Assembly (NCBI RefSeq): GCF_051155795.1
Contig: NZ_DAXETW010000014.1
Location: 1-64,000, forward strand
From: Longibacter sp051155795
Lineage (GTDB): Bacteria > Bacteroidota > Rhodothermia > Rhodothermales > Salinibacteraceae
Length of the DNA stretch: 64,000 nucleotides
Reading direction: 5' to 3'
Below are positions 1 through 9,439 of this stretch, piece by piece. The position numbers and the translations under genes are program-made. The first letter of the stretch is position 1; every line of letters begins with the position of its first letter. The notes under the pieces were generated by a model that made no database searches, was not told the DNA's origin, and was given only the letters and a program-made list of their open reading frames with translations.

Positions 1-740
1 AGGAAGGGATCCGTCATCCAGCCGGTGACGTCATCGTAGACGGTCATCTGCGGGTACCAGTAGGCGATGAAGACGAGGTCGTCGCCGTCGTAGCCCATCC
101 GCCCGCTCGCGCCGGCCTGCGGGATGGTAAAGCTGTATTCGATCTCGATCGTCACCGATTCGCCGGATGCAAGCGGATCCGTCGGGGCGATCAACAGGGT
201 GGTGTTGCGAACGAGGTAGTGGGGGTCGTTGCCCTCTTGCCGCATGCCCTGTCCTTCCGACACCTCAGTGCCGTTGATGGCGACGCTGCGTAGCTGGATT
301 CCGCCCGTAACCTCCGAAATCGTATTGCGCTCCACGCCTTCGGCATGCAGGTTCTGCGCAAGCTCAAAAAAGAGACGCGAGAGGGCGTCGGGAGAGTTAT
401 TTGTGTACTCGATGACGGCCGTCGCCTCGACGCGTTTTTCTTGCGGGAGAACCGTTGCGTCGAGGTCGTAGCGGACGTCCTGCGTCCAGTAGGCGTTGCC
501 CGGTTCGCCCGTGCGCGTCCGGGTTCCGGCATCGACGGCGGGTGTAAACCCGTCCGCCGCGGTGAGCGGGTGCGGTAGCGGTCGGTCGGGTCGAGCGTCG
601 ACCTCAGAGGGAGCCGGTGGTGTTGGCGACGCCGCAGGGTCCTGCTGGGAGCGATCGGCCGCGTCCGGCATCGAAGCGCAGCCGGCGGTGAGGATCGTCG
701 CGAGGAGAAGGATGGGCAGCCAGCGTAGACGGGCCGTCAT
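1..740 (-). CDS. M1-family metallopeptidase lipoprotein, N-terminal part (cut by window edge)
   Basis: The minus-strand frame is open from an ATG at 738-740 to the left edge, so about 246 residues of a longer protein are visible. The first 21 residues form a lipoprotein signal with a lipobox (LTAGC, Cys21), followed by a Pro/Asp-rich linker. The rest resembles the N-terminal beta-domain of Bacteroidota M1 zinc aminopeptidases: VEATAVIEYTNNSPD, then SRLFFELAQN, then FIAYWYPQMTVYDDVTGW. The catalytic HExxH domain would lie beyond the left edge and cannot be checked. The likely role is peptide degradation at the cell envelope, anchored by lipid. The family call rests on N-terminal similarity only. 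Confidence 0.72.
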   Translation of the reverse strand, partial: MTARLRWLPILLLATILTAGCASMPDAADRSQQDPAASPTPPAPSEVDARPDRPLPHPLTAADGFTPAVDAGTRTRTGEPGNAYWTQDVRYDLDATVLPQEKRVEATAVIEYTNNSPDALSRLFFELAQNLHAEGVERNTISEVTGGIQLRSVAINGTEVSEGQGMRQEGNDPHYLVRNTTLLIAPTDPLASGESVTIEIEYSFTIPQAGASGRMGYDGDDLVFIAYWYPQMTVYDDVTGWMTDPF

Positions 741-813
741 AGACGCGAGACGAGTGGGTGCGTGGGGTGGCGGGTCGTGCGAGACCGGGACCGGCGATTC
801 TCCGGCATGAGGC

Positions 814-1350
814 TTACAGTTCCGGGTAATCGATCAGGGGGGCGGGAAGATCCTCGTTCTCGCGGAGGACCGGCATGTTGGGCATGATCTGATAGGAGAG
901 CACGTGCCAGGCCCCATCATCGTCGCGGCGAAGCAGAAGGAATTCGGAGAACGTCCCGAGGTCGTACTCGCCCTCGACGATGAACGTGATGAACGGACCT
1001 CCGTCGAATTGCTCCATGGACGGGCGAAACTGCGGGAACGGCTCGTCCCGGGATGCCGGGGCCTCGATGTACTGGCGTGCGCTGTCAAGCTCCGCGATGA
1101 ATGCGTCTCGCGCCATGAGATCCGGCACCTTTCCGCGCAGACGGTCATACGCCTCTCCGAAAGCGTCGGCATCGATGAGGGAAAGAAAACTCTGGACCGT
1201 GTCGGCGGCAGCGGCCTTCGCTTCGTCCTGCTCGGCGGCGCTGTAGGCAGCCGAGGTCGTATCGGGAGCCTGCGCCGATGCGGCAGTTGGGCAAACAACG
1301 AGAGCGATCGTAACGGCCAGAATAAGGCCTGCGGAGCGGGGGCAATGCAT
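814..1350 (-). CDS. Small secreted DUF4019-like protein
   Basis: This is a 178-residue protein with a clear signal peptide ending near residue 27 (TAASAQA), so it is probably exported. After an acidic Ala-rich stretch (residues 33-50) comes a compact domain. It begins VQSFLSLIDADAFGEAYD and ends with GEYDLGTFSEFLLLRRDDD and WHVLSYQI. The pattern matches DUF4019/DUF3887-type folds: a helix with a single tryptophan-like contact, then a final strand describing model output. The function is unknown. It lies 73 bases upstream of the M1 lipoprotein on the same strand and could share a transcript with it. The family call is from memory of the motif pattern. Confidence 0.65.
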   Translation of the reverse strand: MHCPRSAGLILAVTIALVVCPTAASAQAPDTTSAAYSAAEQDEAKAAAADTVQSFLSLIDADAFGEAYDRLRGKVPDLMARDAFIAELDSARQYIEAPASRDEPFPQFRPSMEQFDGGPFITFIVEGEYDLGTFSEFLLLRRDDDGAWHVLSYQIMPNMPVLRENEDLPAPLIDYPEL

Positions 1351-1452
1351 AACGGACGTGGTAAGTCGGGGAGGGACAGTGGACGGCCTCCCCTACGAAG
1401 ACATTGTCCAGAAGGTGCATTTCGACCGATCCCTGGCCTGCGTGTGCCGCTC

Positions 1453-2103
1453 TCAAGAAGCCGGCGGCGTCCGATGGAAGAGGACCGCCGTCAAGGCCGT
1501 TGCGAGGGGAAGCAGGAGGCCGTAGCCGGCGAGTGCGACGTTTTGAATCGGCATCCACCCGGTGAGGGGCCCGGCGCTACCGACCAGGCAGAGAAGGCCC
1601 CCGATTCGGTAGGACCAGCGCGCCCGGCGGGCCGCGGGCGAGCCCGTGCAGACGGTTGATAGGCAGATCATGGTGAGACCGATCAGCAGGTCCCACGCGA
1701 CGTATTCGACGGCAAAGAGCTGCGAGGGCCAGACGAGGCGATCGTCTGCGATGGCGCCGGCACGCTGCATCTGCCGTACGGCTGTCAGCTGGACGAAGTG
1801 GACGGCGATCGTCAGAGTCGCTGCCGACCATCCCGCGCCCAGGGCGAGGAGTGCGTAGATGCGCTCTGGTGCGGCTGACCAGGCGTAGAACGCAGCTACG
1901 AGTCCGCCGAGGGCCAGGGCCGACCCGATCGTCAGTGCCTCCATGAAGGCGAGGTAGGGATCACCAATCGGATCGGTCGGGGAGGACTCGATCCATAGCC
2001 ACAGCATGATGACTCCCATGTACACGATGCCGATGGCGGTCACCGCGCCCGCGCTGGCAAGACCGACTCGGCGTGCGGATGGTGTCCACGTTGGAAAGGC
2101 CAC
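1453..2103 (-). CDS. Integral membrane protein of unknown function, GTG start
   Basis: This 216-residue hydrophobic protein has about six predicted membrane helices, roughly at residues 16-36, 52-74, 80-104, 130-150, 163-183 and 188-210. No catalytic motif or family signature is recognisable. The start is GTG at 2101-2103, giving MAFPTWTP. No in-frame ATG lies close upstream, and the first internal ATG would remove the first helix. It sits between the S41 protease and the small secreted protein, all on the minus strand with gaps of 127 and 102 bases. A shared transcript is possible. Topology is inferred from hydrophobicity only. Confidence 0.6.
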   Translation of the reverse strand: MAFPTWTPSARRVGLASAGAVTAIGIVYMGVIMLWLWIESSPTDPIGDPYLAFMEALTIGSALALGGLVAAFYAWSAAPERIYALLALGAGWSAATLTIAVHFVQLTAVRQMQRAGAIADDRLVWPSQLFAVEYVAWDLLIGLTMICLSTVCTGSPAARRARWSYRIGGLLCLVGSAGPLTGWMPIQNVALAGYGLLLPLATALTAVLFHRTPPAS

Positions 2104-2230
2104 GAGTCCATCGGGATGATCGTTCGAATAAAAGCGTGTTCAAATAGAAGCGGCCGCCGGCACGGAGCCAGCAGCCGCTTGATGTTTGCAATGCCGAGAC
2201 GCGGATTCTGCGTTGGAAGATCCAGCGTCG

Positions 2231-3943
2231 TCAGTTCTGGTTCGCAGAGGACGTCGTCGACGCGTGAAACTCCGACAACTGGTCGGCTCGATCCCAGAGC
2301 GTGAGCGCCTGCTGGAAGGTCGGATCGACCGAATTGAAGATCGGATACATGGCGCTGGAGCCGTACAGCTGTCGGGCAATATTGCCCTTCAGGTGCGTTC
2401 GCACGTACTCGCGGGCCTCATTCGCTTCGGATTGGGGAAAGACCGCTTCGGCACGGTTGACCGAATCCGGGTTCGCTGTCAACGACATTCCCTTGTCTTC
2501 AGCGAAGGTCCAGAATCTGTCGACGACGTCGTTGGGGACGGCGTAATTGGCAGCGAAGGCTTGCGGCTTCTCGCCCCAGGCTTCTCGGATGTCCGTCTCC
2601 CGCTCGGGGAACCAGTCGATAATGAACGCGAGCGTAAGACCCGATCCCGACACGAATCGTTCGATCGAGGACGTGTCCGGCTTCACGATGTAGTCCGGCA
2701 GGATCCCGCCGCCTCCGAAGACCGTCCGGCCGTGGTCTGTTTCGTAGGCCAGCGAGTCCGGGATGCTCTCCTTGTACTCGCTTGGGTTGAAGAGCGCTTT
2801 CTCGTACGAATTGAATTTCTGGTCGTAGTAGTCCTGCTTATTGCCGTCCTCATACGGCGTCTGGATGAGGCGACCGACCGGCGTATAGTAGCGGCCGACG
2901 GTCATCTGAAGCAGGCTGCCGTCATTCAACTCGAACTGCTTTTGTACGAGCGCCTTACCGAAGGTTCGCTCGCCGACCAGGAGGGCTCGGTCGTGGTCCT
3001 GAAGTGCGCCTGCCAGGATTTCGCTGGCGGAGGCCGATGCGCGGTTGATCAGCACGATCACCGGCTCCTCCTCGAACATGTCGCCGCTCGTGGCGCGGTA
3101 CTGGTTGTTGATGCTCGGATCCCGTCCTTTCGTCTCGACGATCATCATGCCGCGGCTGAGCATTTCGTCCGCGATCTGGATGGCTGACTGCATCACGCCG
3201 CCAGGGTTGTTGCGGAGATCCAGGACGAGGCGCTCCATCCCCTGGCTGTTCAGGTCTTTGAGCTTCTCCATGAACTCCTCGTAGGTCGTCATCGCGAACC
3301 GGTCAATCTTGATGTAGCCGGTTCGGTCGTCGATCATGTACGAGCTGTTGATCGAGTAGAGCGGGATTTCCTCGCGACGAATCGTGTACTGGAACTGCTC
3401 GCCGACGCTCGGGCGGTAGAAGGTGACGTCCACTTCCGTTCCGACCGGTCCCTTCAGCCGTTTCTGAATTCCGGTGGAGGAGAGATCGATGGCGGAGGAG
3501 TCTTCGATTTCGACGATCCGATCGCCGGCCATCACCCCGACGCGCTCGCTCGGGCCGTCCGTGATCGGCTTCACGACGCGCGCGGTGTCATTCGTCACGT
3601 CGAACATGATACCGATCCCGCCGAAGGAGCCTTCGTAGCTCTGGCGCACTTCCGGTACTTCATCCGAGGGGATGTAGCTGGAATGGGGATCCAGCTTTTT
3701 CAACATCCCCGCGATGCCTTCCTCCGCCACGGCCTTCGACTCAACGGGGTCGACATACTGGCGATTGATGATCACGAACGCGCGCTCCAGCTTCTTCAAC
3801 TGCTCGAAGGCGTCGCCGTCGGAGACGTAGGAGTTCAGCGACACGCCCAGCACGGCGCCAAGCAGGACGAGAGCAACGGCCGGGAGAATGTAATACCGGT
3901 GGATGCGCTTCATAAAATTGGAAGTGCGACCCCGGAGGGTCAT
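2231..3943 (-). CDS. S41-family C-terminal processing peptidase with PDZ domain
   Basis: This 570-residue protein begins with a membrane anchor or signal segment (residues 15-37), so it should act in the periplasm. A helical pre-domain (KKLDPHSSYIPSDE) is followed by a PDZ domain around GSFGGIGIMFD and MAGDRIVEIEDSS. The S41 catalytic domain follows, with LDLRNNPGGVM, the nucleophile serine in INRASASASEILAGALQ, and the general-base lysine in ERTFGKALVQ. Ser and Lys of the catalytic dyad are both present. The C-terminal ~170 residues are an added helical region. The family trims C-termini of exported proteins. The start at 3943 is taken from the longest frame; ATG at 3913 (MKRIHRYYIL) is an equally plausible start. 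Neither has a clear ribosome binding site. Confidence 0.93.
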   Translation of the reverse strand: MTLRGRTSNFMKRIHRYYILPAVALVLLGAVLGVSLNSYVSDGDAFEQLKKLERAFVIINRQYVDPVESKAVAEEGIAGMLKKLDPHSSYIPSDEVPEVRQSYEGSFGGIGIMFDVTNDTARVVKPITDGPSERVGVMAGDRIVEIEDSSAIDLSSTGIQKRLKGPVGTEVDVTFYRPSVGEQFQYTIRREEIPLYSINSSYMIDDRTGYIKIDRFAMTTYEEFMEKLKDLNSQGMERLVLDLRNNPGGVMQSAIQIADEMLSRGMMIVETKGRDPSINNQYRATSGDMFEEEPVIVLINRASASASEILAGALQDHDRALLVGERTFGKALVQKQFELNDGSLLQMTVGRYYTPVGRLIQTPYEDGNKQDYYDQKFNSYEKALFNPSEYKESIPDSLAYETDHGRTVFGGGGILPDYIVKPDTSSIERFVSGSGLTLAFIIDWFPERETDIREAWGEKPQAFAANYAVPNDVVDRFWTFAEDKGMSLTANPDSVNRAEAVFPQSEANEAREYVRTHLKGNIARQLYGSSAMYPIFNSVDPTFQQALTLWDRADQLSEFHASTTSSANQN

Positions 3944-4464
3944 TAATGGCGATAGCTTACGTCACGGTGGCCGGCCGGGCGGGACACCCGGCGTCGGTGA
4001 TATGTGCAGACAGGTCCGACGACGCTACGCGTTCCGCCGTGAGCGTCATCCAACCGGGGTGACAGATGTCCACATCCACCATGTCACTGATATTTCAAAC
4101 CCGACGGTTTGTTGCACGCTCCGTTCGGCGAATAGACAACGGGATTGGAACGTGACACGTCGGTTCCAACTCGTCGGATGCGGCGACGCCACCAGGTGGG
4201 AGCAACATGCCGGCTGTGCGAAGACGAGGCAATCGCGTGTCCGGTGGCACGGTGCCGGCGAAAAGCCACCCGCGCCAGTGCTGCGTTGATATCGCGTCGG
4301 ACGCGTGGCTGGGTTCAGTCATTGGGGTGGGAGCGAACGATCCGACAACGGGCGGGGTACCATGCATCAAAGGCAATGCCACGAATGCGCTGATGTGTGG
4401 CCGGCCCTCGGTGCTTCGAGGGCTGGCGCGTGGCACCGCGTCTTTCGAACGACTCCCCGGAGCG
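3944..4464. other. Divergent intergenic region, no gene supported
   Basis: About 520 bases separate the divergent S41 protease and the unknown plus-strand gene. Frames extend through it on the plus strand, but codon use is not protein-like. A short inverted repeat (GATGT/ACATC) lies near 4066-4077. I see no confident promoter, though this is where promoters for both directions should lie. Confidence 0.5.
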
Positions 4465-5091
4465 ATGCCCGCCGTAGCAGACGACACCGTCAAGCGATAC
4501 TACTACATCTACGACAGCCGGGAGACGCGCACCGTGGTCGTCGACCGCACCACCGGGGAGGAATTCCTCTGGGAGGATGATCCGCGCGCTCCGCTGCTGG
4601 CGCATGTCGTCAGGAAGCGATCCGGCCGGGCGCTGCGGCACTTTGCCGTCTGGTGTGCCCAAGAGGTCACGCCTGAAGGAAGCGGTACCGGCGAGAGCAA
4701 CCACCCTGCGCACGAGCTGACGTCGGCGACGCGACGACTGCTCCGCGTCGTTCGACACCGGCTGAACGAAGGGGACGGCGGGGCGTCGTTCGGTGATGTT
4801 CGGCGCGAGACCTCCGACGTCGTCGTTCGCGCCGCGACCATCGGGCTTGCTCAGATGGACCCGGAGGCGGCGCGGCTCCTGACCGTCCAGGCGTGCACCC
4901 ATGCCTCCCCCCGGCGTGCTGCCCTCGATGCCGCGCACATGGCCGAGCGATACGCTGAGTTTGTTGCCTTTGCGGAGCGAGATGCGGGTGGTGGCACCGG
5001 CGACCGACCGGCTCCGGACGCTGCCGCGCGAGCCATGCGCCGCCGACAGATCGACGCGCTACTTGATGGCCTACTCCAGGACGGCGAGTAA
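4465..5091 (+). CDS. Hypothetical protein upstream of deoB
   Basis: I do not recognise this 208-residue protein. The N-terminus (DDTVKRYYYIYDSRETRTVV) is followed by RTTGEEFLWEDDPRAPLLAHV, a pattern like a short beta-rich domain. A long helical, Arg/Ala-rich region follows from about residue 60 to the end. There is no signal peptide or membrane segment. The frame is open upstream to 4207, but ATG 4465 is preferred because conserved-looking sequence begins there and GGAG lies just before it. deoB starts 103 bases downstream on the same strand, so co-transcription is possible. Confidence 0.6.
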   Translation: MPAVADDTVKRYYYIYDSRETRTVVVDRTTGEEFLWEDDPRAPLLAHVVRKRSGRALRHFAVWCAQEVTPEGSGTGESNHPAHELTSATRRLLRVVRHRLNEGDGGASFGDVRRETSDVVVRAATIGLAQMDPEAARLLTVQACTHASPRRAALDAAHMAERYAEFVAFAERDAGGGTGDRPAPDAAARAMRRRQIDALLDGLLQDGE

Positions 5092-5194
5092 ATCGCAGCG
5101 GAACCCTTCGGTCGTTCGTCCCTACGCCCCGGGCCGTTTGCCGCAGGGGCATCCGGCGGCACCTTCTCGACCCACTCCTCCTCACCAGATCATT

Positions 5195-6397
5195 ATGGCT
5201 CTTTTCGTCTCGATCGTGCTCGACGGCGTCGGGGTTGGCGCCCAGCCGGACGCTGCAGCGTACGGCGATGCCGGCAGCAATACCCTCGGACACGTCTGTG
5301 CCTCCGAACAGCCGGACCTACCGAACCTGGAGCGGTTGGGGCTCGGCAATCTGGCGCAGCTCGCGACGGTCTCGCCTGTCAGCGAGCCGAAGGCGTACGT
5401 GGGCCGCATGCGCGAGGTGTCTGCGGGGAAGGACAGCACGACCGGCCACTGGGAACTGGCCGGCCTGTGTCTCGACGAGCCGTTTCCGACGTATCCGGAT
5501 GGATTCCCGGACGATGTGGTGACGGCGTTTCTGGACGCGACGGGGTGCTCCGGCGTTCTCGGAAATCGGGCCGCTTCCGGCACGCAGATCGTGCAGGAAC
5601 TCGGCCTAAAGCATTGCCGGACCCGGAAGCCCATCATCTACACGTCGGCCGATAGTGTCTTTCAAATCGCGGCTCACAAGGACGTCATCCCGCTCGACGA
5701 CCTCTACGAGATGTGCCGCATCGCGAGGGAAGAGGTGTGTATCGGGACGCATGCCGTGGGCCGGGTGATTGCGCGTCCGTTCGTCGGCTCGGACGGTGAC
5801 TATACGCGCATCTCAGAAGAGCGGCGCGACTTTGCACGTCGGCCGCATTCGGCGCCTGTCCAGGATGTACTGCAGCACCACGGGGTGCGGACCGTCTCCG
5901 TCGGAAAGATCGCGGACCTGTTCGCCCGGACGGGGTTCGACACGTCCGTGAAGACAACCTCAAATGCCGACGGGATTCGCGCGACGATCGAGCAGATCAA
6001 CGTCTACCGTGACGACCCGCAGCCGACGTTCATCTGGACGAATCTGATCGATTTCGACCAGGAGTACGGGCATCGGAATAACCCCGCTGGATTCGCCCGG
6101 GCGCTCGAGGCGTTCGACGCGGCTGTGCCCGACATCATCGCTGCGCTGCCGGGCGATGCGCATCTCGTGATCACGGCGGACCATGGGAACGATCCCACCA
6201 CGAAGAGCACCGACCACAGCCGGGAGTTCGTGCCGCTTCTGTATCTGCGACCGGACCGCACCCCGGCGGCGAGCGCGTGGGATCTCGGGCTCCGCCCCTC
6301 GTTCAACGACCATGCGGCGACGATCGCGGACGTCCTCGACGTGTCGTTCGACACGAAGGGGGCCTCGTTCGCTGTGACCGAATCGGTCAGCGGGTAG
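5195..6397 (+). CDS. deoB: Phosphopentomutase
   Basis: DeoB interconverts ribose (or deoxyribose) 1-phosphate and 5-phosphate in nucleoside salvage, in the cytoplasm. The 400-residue length fits the family. Visible family motifs are the N-terminal metal site (FVSIVLDGVGVGAQPDA), the phospho-acceptor threonine region (KDSTTGHWEL), and the C-terminal metal site (ITADHGNDPTTKSTDHSREF), typical of the alkaline-phosphatase-like fold with two Mn ions. The ATG at 5195 was chosen because MALFVSIVLDG aligns with the usual DeoB start; the open frame further upstream is not coding-like. It converges with pcm, ending 41 bases from it. Confidence 0.96.
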   Translation: MALFVSIVLDGVGVGAQPDAAAYGDAGSNTLGHVCASEQPDLPNLERLGLGNLAQLATVSPVSEPKAYVGRMREVSAGKDSTTGHWELAGLCLDEPFPTYPDGFPDDVVTAFLDATGCSGVLGNRAASGTQIVQELGLKHCRTRKPIIYTSADSVFQIAAHKDVIPLDDLYEMCRIAREEVCIGTHAVGRVIARPFVGSDGDYTRISEERRDFARRPHSAPVQDVLQHHGVRTVSVGKIADLFARTGFDTSVKTTSNADGIRATIEQINVYRDDPQPTFIWTNLIDFDQEYGHRNNPAGFARALEAFDAAVPDIIAALPGDAHLVITADHGNDPTTKSTDHSREFVPLLYLRPDRTPAASAWDLGLRPSFNDHAATIADVLDVSFDTKGASFAVTESVSG

Positions 6398-6438
6398 ACG
6401 GGAAAGAGTGAGCTGTCACGGGACGGCGGGCGTGGCGA

Positions 6439-7116
6439 CTACGCCTTGTCCTCGTCGACGAGTGGCACGAAGCGAAAGGAGTGGAATTCTTCTCGCTCCA
6501 GGTCATGCGGCCCGGTTCCCGTCTTCCGGATGAGCGTCATGGTCTGTCCACCGGAGCTGCCCACCGGGATCACGAGGCGACCGGCGCGATGTGTATCGTC
6601 CGCTGCCCGTAGCTGTTCAATCAGCGCATCGGGAATCTCCGTAGCGCCGGCGGTGACGACGATTCCGTCGTAGGGGGCGAAGGACGGCCATCCCTTGGTG
6701 CCATCGCCGTGCTTTGTCGTGACACGATACCCGAGCTGGTCGAGCAGAGCGCGCGTTCGCTGCAGCAGGGGCTCATGCCGTTCGATGGAAAAGACACGCG
6801 CCCCGAGCTCGCACAGAACCGCCGCCTGGTACCCGCTGCCCGTCCCCACCTCGAGGATGCGGTCGTGTTCCCGCACCTCCAGAAGCTCGCTTTGATACGC
6901 CACTGTGAAAGGCTGCGAAATGGTCTGATTCAGACCGATCGGGAGCGCCTCGTCCGCGTACGCTCGCGGCTGCATGGCGTCTTCGACGAACAGGTGCCGG
7001 GGGACGGCATTAATCGCCTGCAGGACCCGCTCGTCGGCGATACCGCGTTGCCGAAGCTGATCGACCAGCTGCTGACGCTGGCGGCGAAACTTGCGTTCGT
7101 CGCGTGATTCAACCAT
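6439..7116 (-). CDS. pcm: Protein-L-isoaspartate O-methyltransferase
   Basis: This enzyme methylates L-isoaspartyl residues in damaged proteins using S-adenosylmethionine, starting their repair. The 225-residue length is normal. It shows the family signature NQTISQPFTVAYQSELL, the SAM-binding motif ILEVGTGSGYQAAVL (about residues 88-103), HGDGTKGWPSFAPYDGIVVTAGA and the C-terminal FVPLV. ATG at 7116 precedes a basic helical N-terminus typical of the family. It is last in a minus-strand run folP-cdaA-pcm; the gap from cdaA is 60 bases, so co-transcription is likely. Confidence 0.95.
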   Translation of the reverse strand: MVESRDERKFRRQRQQLVDQLRQRGIADERVLQAINAVPRHLFVEDAMQPRAYADEALPIGLNQTISQPFTVAYQSELLEVREHDRILEVGTGSGYQAAVLCELGARVFSIERHEPLLQRTRALLDQLGYRVTTKHGDGTKGWPSFAPYDGIVVTAGATEIPDALIEQLRAADDTHRAGRLVIPVGSSGGQTMTLIRKTGTGPHDLEREEFHSFRFVPLVDEDKA

Positions 7117-7176
7117 GGAGACGGATTCGGTGGGTGGGGGCGAGGGGACAAGGGGCAGTGGGGGACGGCAGAATGG

Positions 7177-7986
7177 TCAGGCCGACACCCGCGTTCGGTT
7201 GCTGGCAGTGGCGGTGACGCCCGTCGACTTGACGGAGAGGGCGTTCGAAAGGTACGTGCTCAGCTCCTCGGGCGTAATGTTGGAAATGAGTGCGCCGTCG
7301 CGGGAGACGCTGATGTTGCCGGTCTCCTCGGAGACCACCACGACGAACGCATCCGTCTGCTCCGTGAGGCCGACGGCGGCCCGGTGGCGGAGGCCGAGCT
7401 GGGGGCTCAACTTCATGCTCGTGGACACCGGCAGGATGCAGCGTGCAGCCTCGATCCGGCGACCGCCGACGATCACGGCACCGTCATGCAGCGGGTTCTG
7501 TCCGTAAAAAATCGTGAGCAGGAGGTCGCGGGAGACGTCCGCACCCAGCGGTTCGCCCGTCTCAATGTAGCTTCGTAGACCCGTTGTTCGCTGAAACGCG
7601 ATGAGCGCACCGGTCTGGGTAGAGGCCATCTGCTCCACCGCCGCGACGGTCTCGTGGACCACTTCGCTTTGGTCCGATGAGCTCACGAATCGGCGAACGA
7701 TCGGGTTCTTTCCCAGGACCAGCAGGAGGCGACGAATCTCCGGCTGAAAGATGACAATGACCGCCAGCAGAAATACCTGATTGAAGTAGTTAAAGACCGT
7801 GCTCAGCACAGTCATGTCGAAAGCCAGCACCACGCCCTGGACGGCAAAGAGTGCAAGCAAGCCCACCGCAATTTGAACAGCGATGGTCCCCCGCATCAGC
7901 TGGTAGAGCTGATACAGGATGAACGCGACGAGTGCGATCTCGAACACGTCGCCAAACCCGATCCGGAGGATATCAAAAAGAGTCAA
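7177..7986 (-). CDS. cdaA: Diadenylate cyclase (c-di-AMP synthase), CdaA type
   Basis: CdaA condenses two ATP molecules to cyclic di-AMP, a messenger in osmotic and potassium homeostasis and in cell-wall control. The 269-residue protein has three N-terminal membrane helices (about residues 12-30, 36-56, 62-82). The DAC domain follows, with the DGA motif in NPLHDGAVIVGGRRIEAARC and the RHR motif in LGLRHRAAVGLTEQTDA, both needed for catalysis, so it looks active. The start is TTG at 7984-7986: the frame is closed upstream by a TGA with no ATG between, and MTLFDILRIGFGDV aligns with the usual N-terminus. It lies 146 bases downstream of folP, a common arrangement in Bacteroidota. Confidence 0.94.
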   Translation of the reverse strand: MTLFDILRIGFGDVFEIALVAFILYQLYQLMRGTIAVQIAVGLLALFAVQGVVLAFDMTVLSTVFNYFNQVFLLAVIVIFQPEIRRLLLVLGKNPIVRRFVSSSDQSEVVHETVAAVEQMASTQTGALIAFQRTTGLRSYIETGEPLGADVSRDLLLTIFYGQNPLHDGAVIVGGRRIEAARCILPVSTSMKLSPQLGLRHRAAVGLTEQTDAFVVVVSEETGNISVSRDGALISNITPEELSTYLSNALSVKSTGVTATASNRTRVSA

Positions 7987-8132
7987 AAGCGGGGCTTGGG
8001 ACCGTTCAAAAATAGAAGGCCGGTTATAGGTGTTGGACCGACAACCGGAAGTAGCGTTTCACGTGCCGTCGCGCTGCTCTTCAAAGGCACGACTGCAGGC
8101 GAATGATCATACGCCGCGCACGCCTCGCTCGG

Positions 8133-9029
8133 TCAGCTGTTAAGCGTCGCGTGCATGGCGTGGAGAAACTCGGCCGTGGGGCGGACGTCGTGGGTCCGGA
8201 TGACGGTCGCGCCTCGAAGAAGTGCCACGGCCGTTGCGCCGAGCGTACCGTAGAGACGCTCGTCCGTCGGGACGGGCGACGAATCGGTACCCAGCAGCTT
8301 TCCGATGGCGGATTTCCGCGAGATCCCGGCGAGAACGGGATATCCAAGGTCCAGGAGGTGGTCGATTCGGTTCACCAGCCTCAGGTTCTCGGCGACGGAT
8401 TTTCCGAACCCGAATCCAGGATCCGTCATGATGTAATCGACGCCAGCCTCCTTCGCTCGATCGATGGCCGTCCGCAACGTGTCGAACACGTCCGTTTCGA
8501 GATCCTCGTAGTCCGGTCGCTCCGTGAGGTGGCCGGGGGCGCCGGCCGAATGCATGAGGATGATTGGGGCCCCGTAGGTTGCCGCAACGTCGGCCATCTC
8601 CGGGAACTGGCGCAGGCCGGTAACATCGTTGATGATGTGGGCACCGGCATTGAGCGCGGCGTCCGCAACGGCCGGCTTGTAGGTGTCGATGGACAGAACT
8701 GCGTCGGGGAATCGCTCCGCGATGGCGCGAATCACCGGGACCACGCGGTCCATTTCCTCCTGTTCTCCGACGGGGTCCGCACCGGGACGGGTCGACTCGC
8801 CCCCGATGTCGATGATCGATGCGCCTTCCGAAAGCATCGCCGCCGTCCGCGACACCGCCGAGTCGACCGTTACAAACTGCCCGCCGTCGGAAAACGAATC
8901 CGGCGTCGTGTTCAGGATGCCCATGAGATGTGCCCCGCGGTCGGGGCCTCCAGGTCGCAGGTCGAGACGGTGACCGCGCGCGTCGATCACGAAACGCGTC
9001 GATGAATGGTCGTCCGGGGCGTGGCTCAT
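8133..9029 (-). CDS. folP: Dihydropteroate synthase
   Basis: FolP joins p-aminobenzoate to dihydropterin pyrophosphate in folate synthesis, and is the target of sulfonamides. The 298-residue TIM-barrel protein carries all expected loops: MGILNTTPDSFSDGG, GGESTRPGADPVG, HIINDVTGL, the pterin-site DPGFGFGKSVAENL, GISRKSAIGK and the closing IRTHDV. The start is ATG 9029 (MSHAPDDHSS), giving a slightly longer polar N-terminus than usual. It leads the minus-strand run folP-cdaA-pcm. Confidence 0.96.
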   Translation of the reverse strand: MSHAPDDHSSTRFVIDARGHRLDLRPGGPDRGAHLMGILNTTPDSFSDGGQFVTVDSAVSRTAAMLSEGASIIDIGGESTRPGADPVGEQEEMDRVVPVIRAIAERFPDAVLSIDTYKPAVADAALNAGAHIINDVTGLRQFPEMADVAATYGAPIILMHSAGAPGHLTERPDYEDLETDVFDTLRTAIDRAKEAGVDYIMTDPGFGFGKSVAENLRLVNRIDHLLDLGYPVLAGISRKSAIGKLLGTDSSPVPTDERLYGTLGATAVALLRGATVIRTHDVRPTAEFLHAMHATLNS

Positions 9030-9243
9030 GGCGTGGGGGCGGAGGGCGAGAAGGGACGGTCCAAGGCGGCAGCCCGGACGTCAGGATGCGGTCATCCGAC
9101 TTACGGTGATGGATGCCCGGTGCCGGACGGTGGAAATCAGGTTCCTTGCGCCGTGGTGATCGCAGCGGCGTCGGATCGACGTGCACCTCGAACGAAGCAC
9201 ATGCCGGCGCATCATCATAATTCCGGATCGCGGTGAATCATGG

Positions 9244-9272
9244 TATCGGAATCGTGAGTACCGGAATCGTGA
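9244..9272. repeat. Tandem pair of 14-bp repeats, period 15
   Basis: Two copies of TAYCGGAATCGTGA lie side by side at 9244-9257 and 9259-9272 with one mismatch. They could be a tandem operator, or simply local sequence slippage. Confidence 0.6.
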
Positions 9273-9439
9273 CCGAGAGCGTTGCCCGGCAGGCGGTGGG
9301 ATCGCGAACTTTTTAACCACGAAAGGATAAACAAGCGCGTGCTTCAACTCAGGGCATCGCAGCATTTTGGCTGAAAATTTTCGCGGATGGACTCTCCGAG
9401 TGCGTCTTTTTCGAAACGAGTCCGTTCTTCTTGCGCTTG

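Noticed and set aside
2186..3187. 333-codon plus-strand frame opposite the S41 protease
   Set aside because: The opposite strand carries a clear S41 protease; the plus frame has no family pattern.
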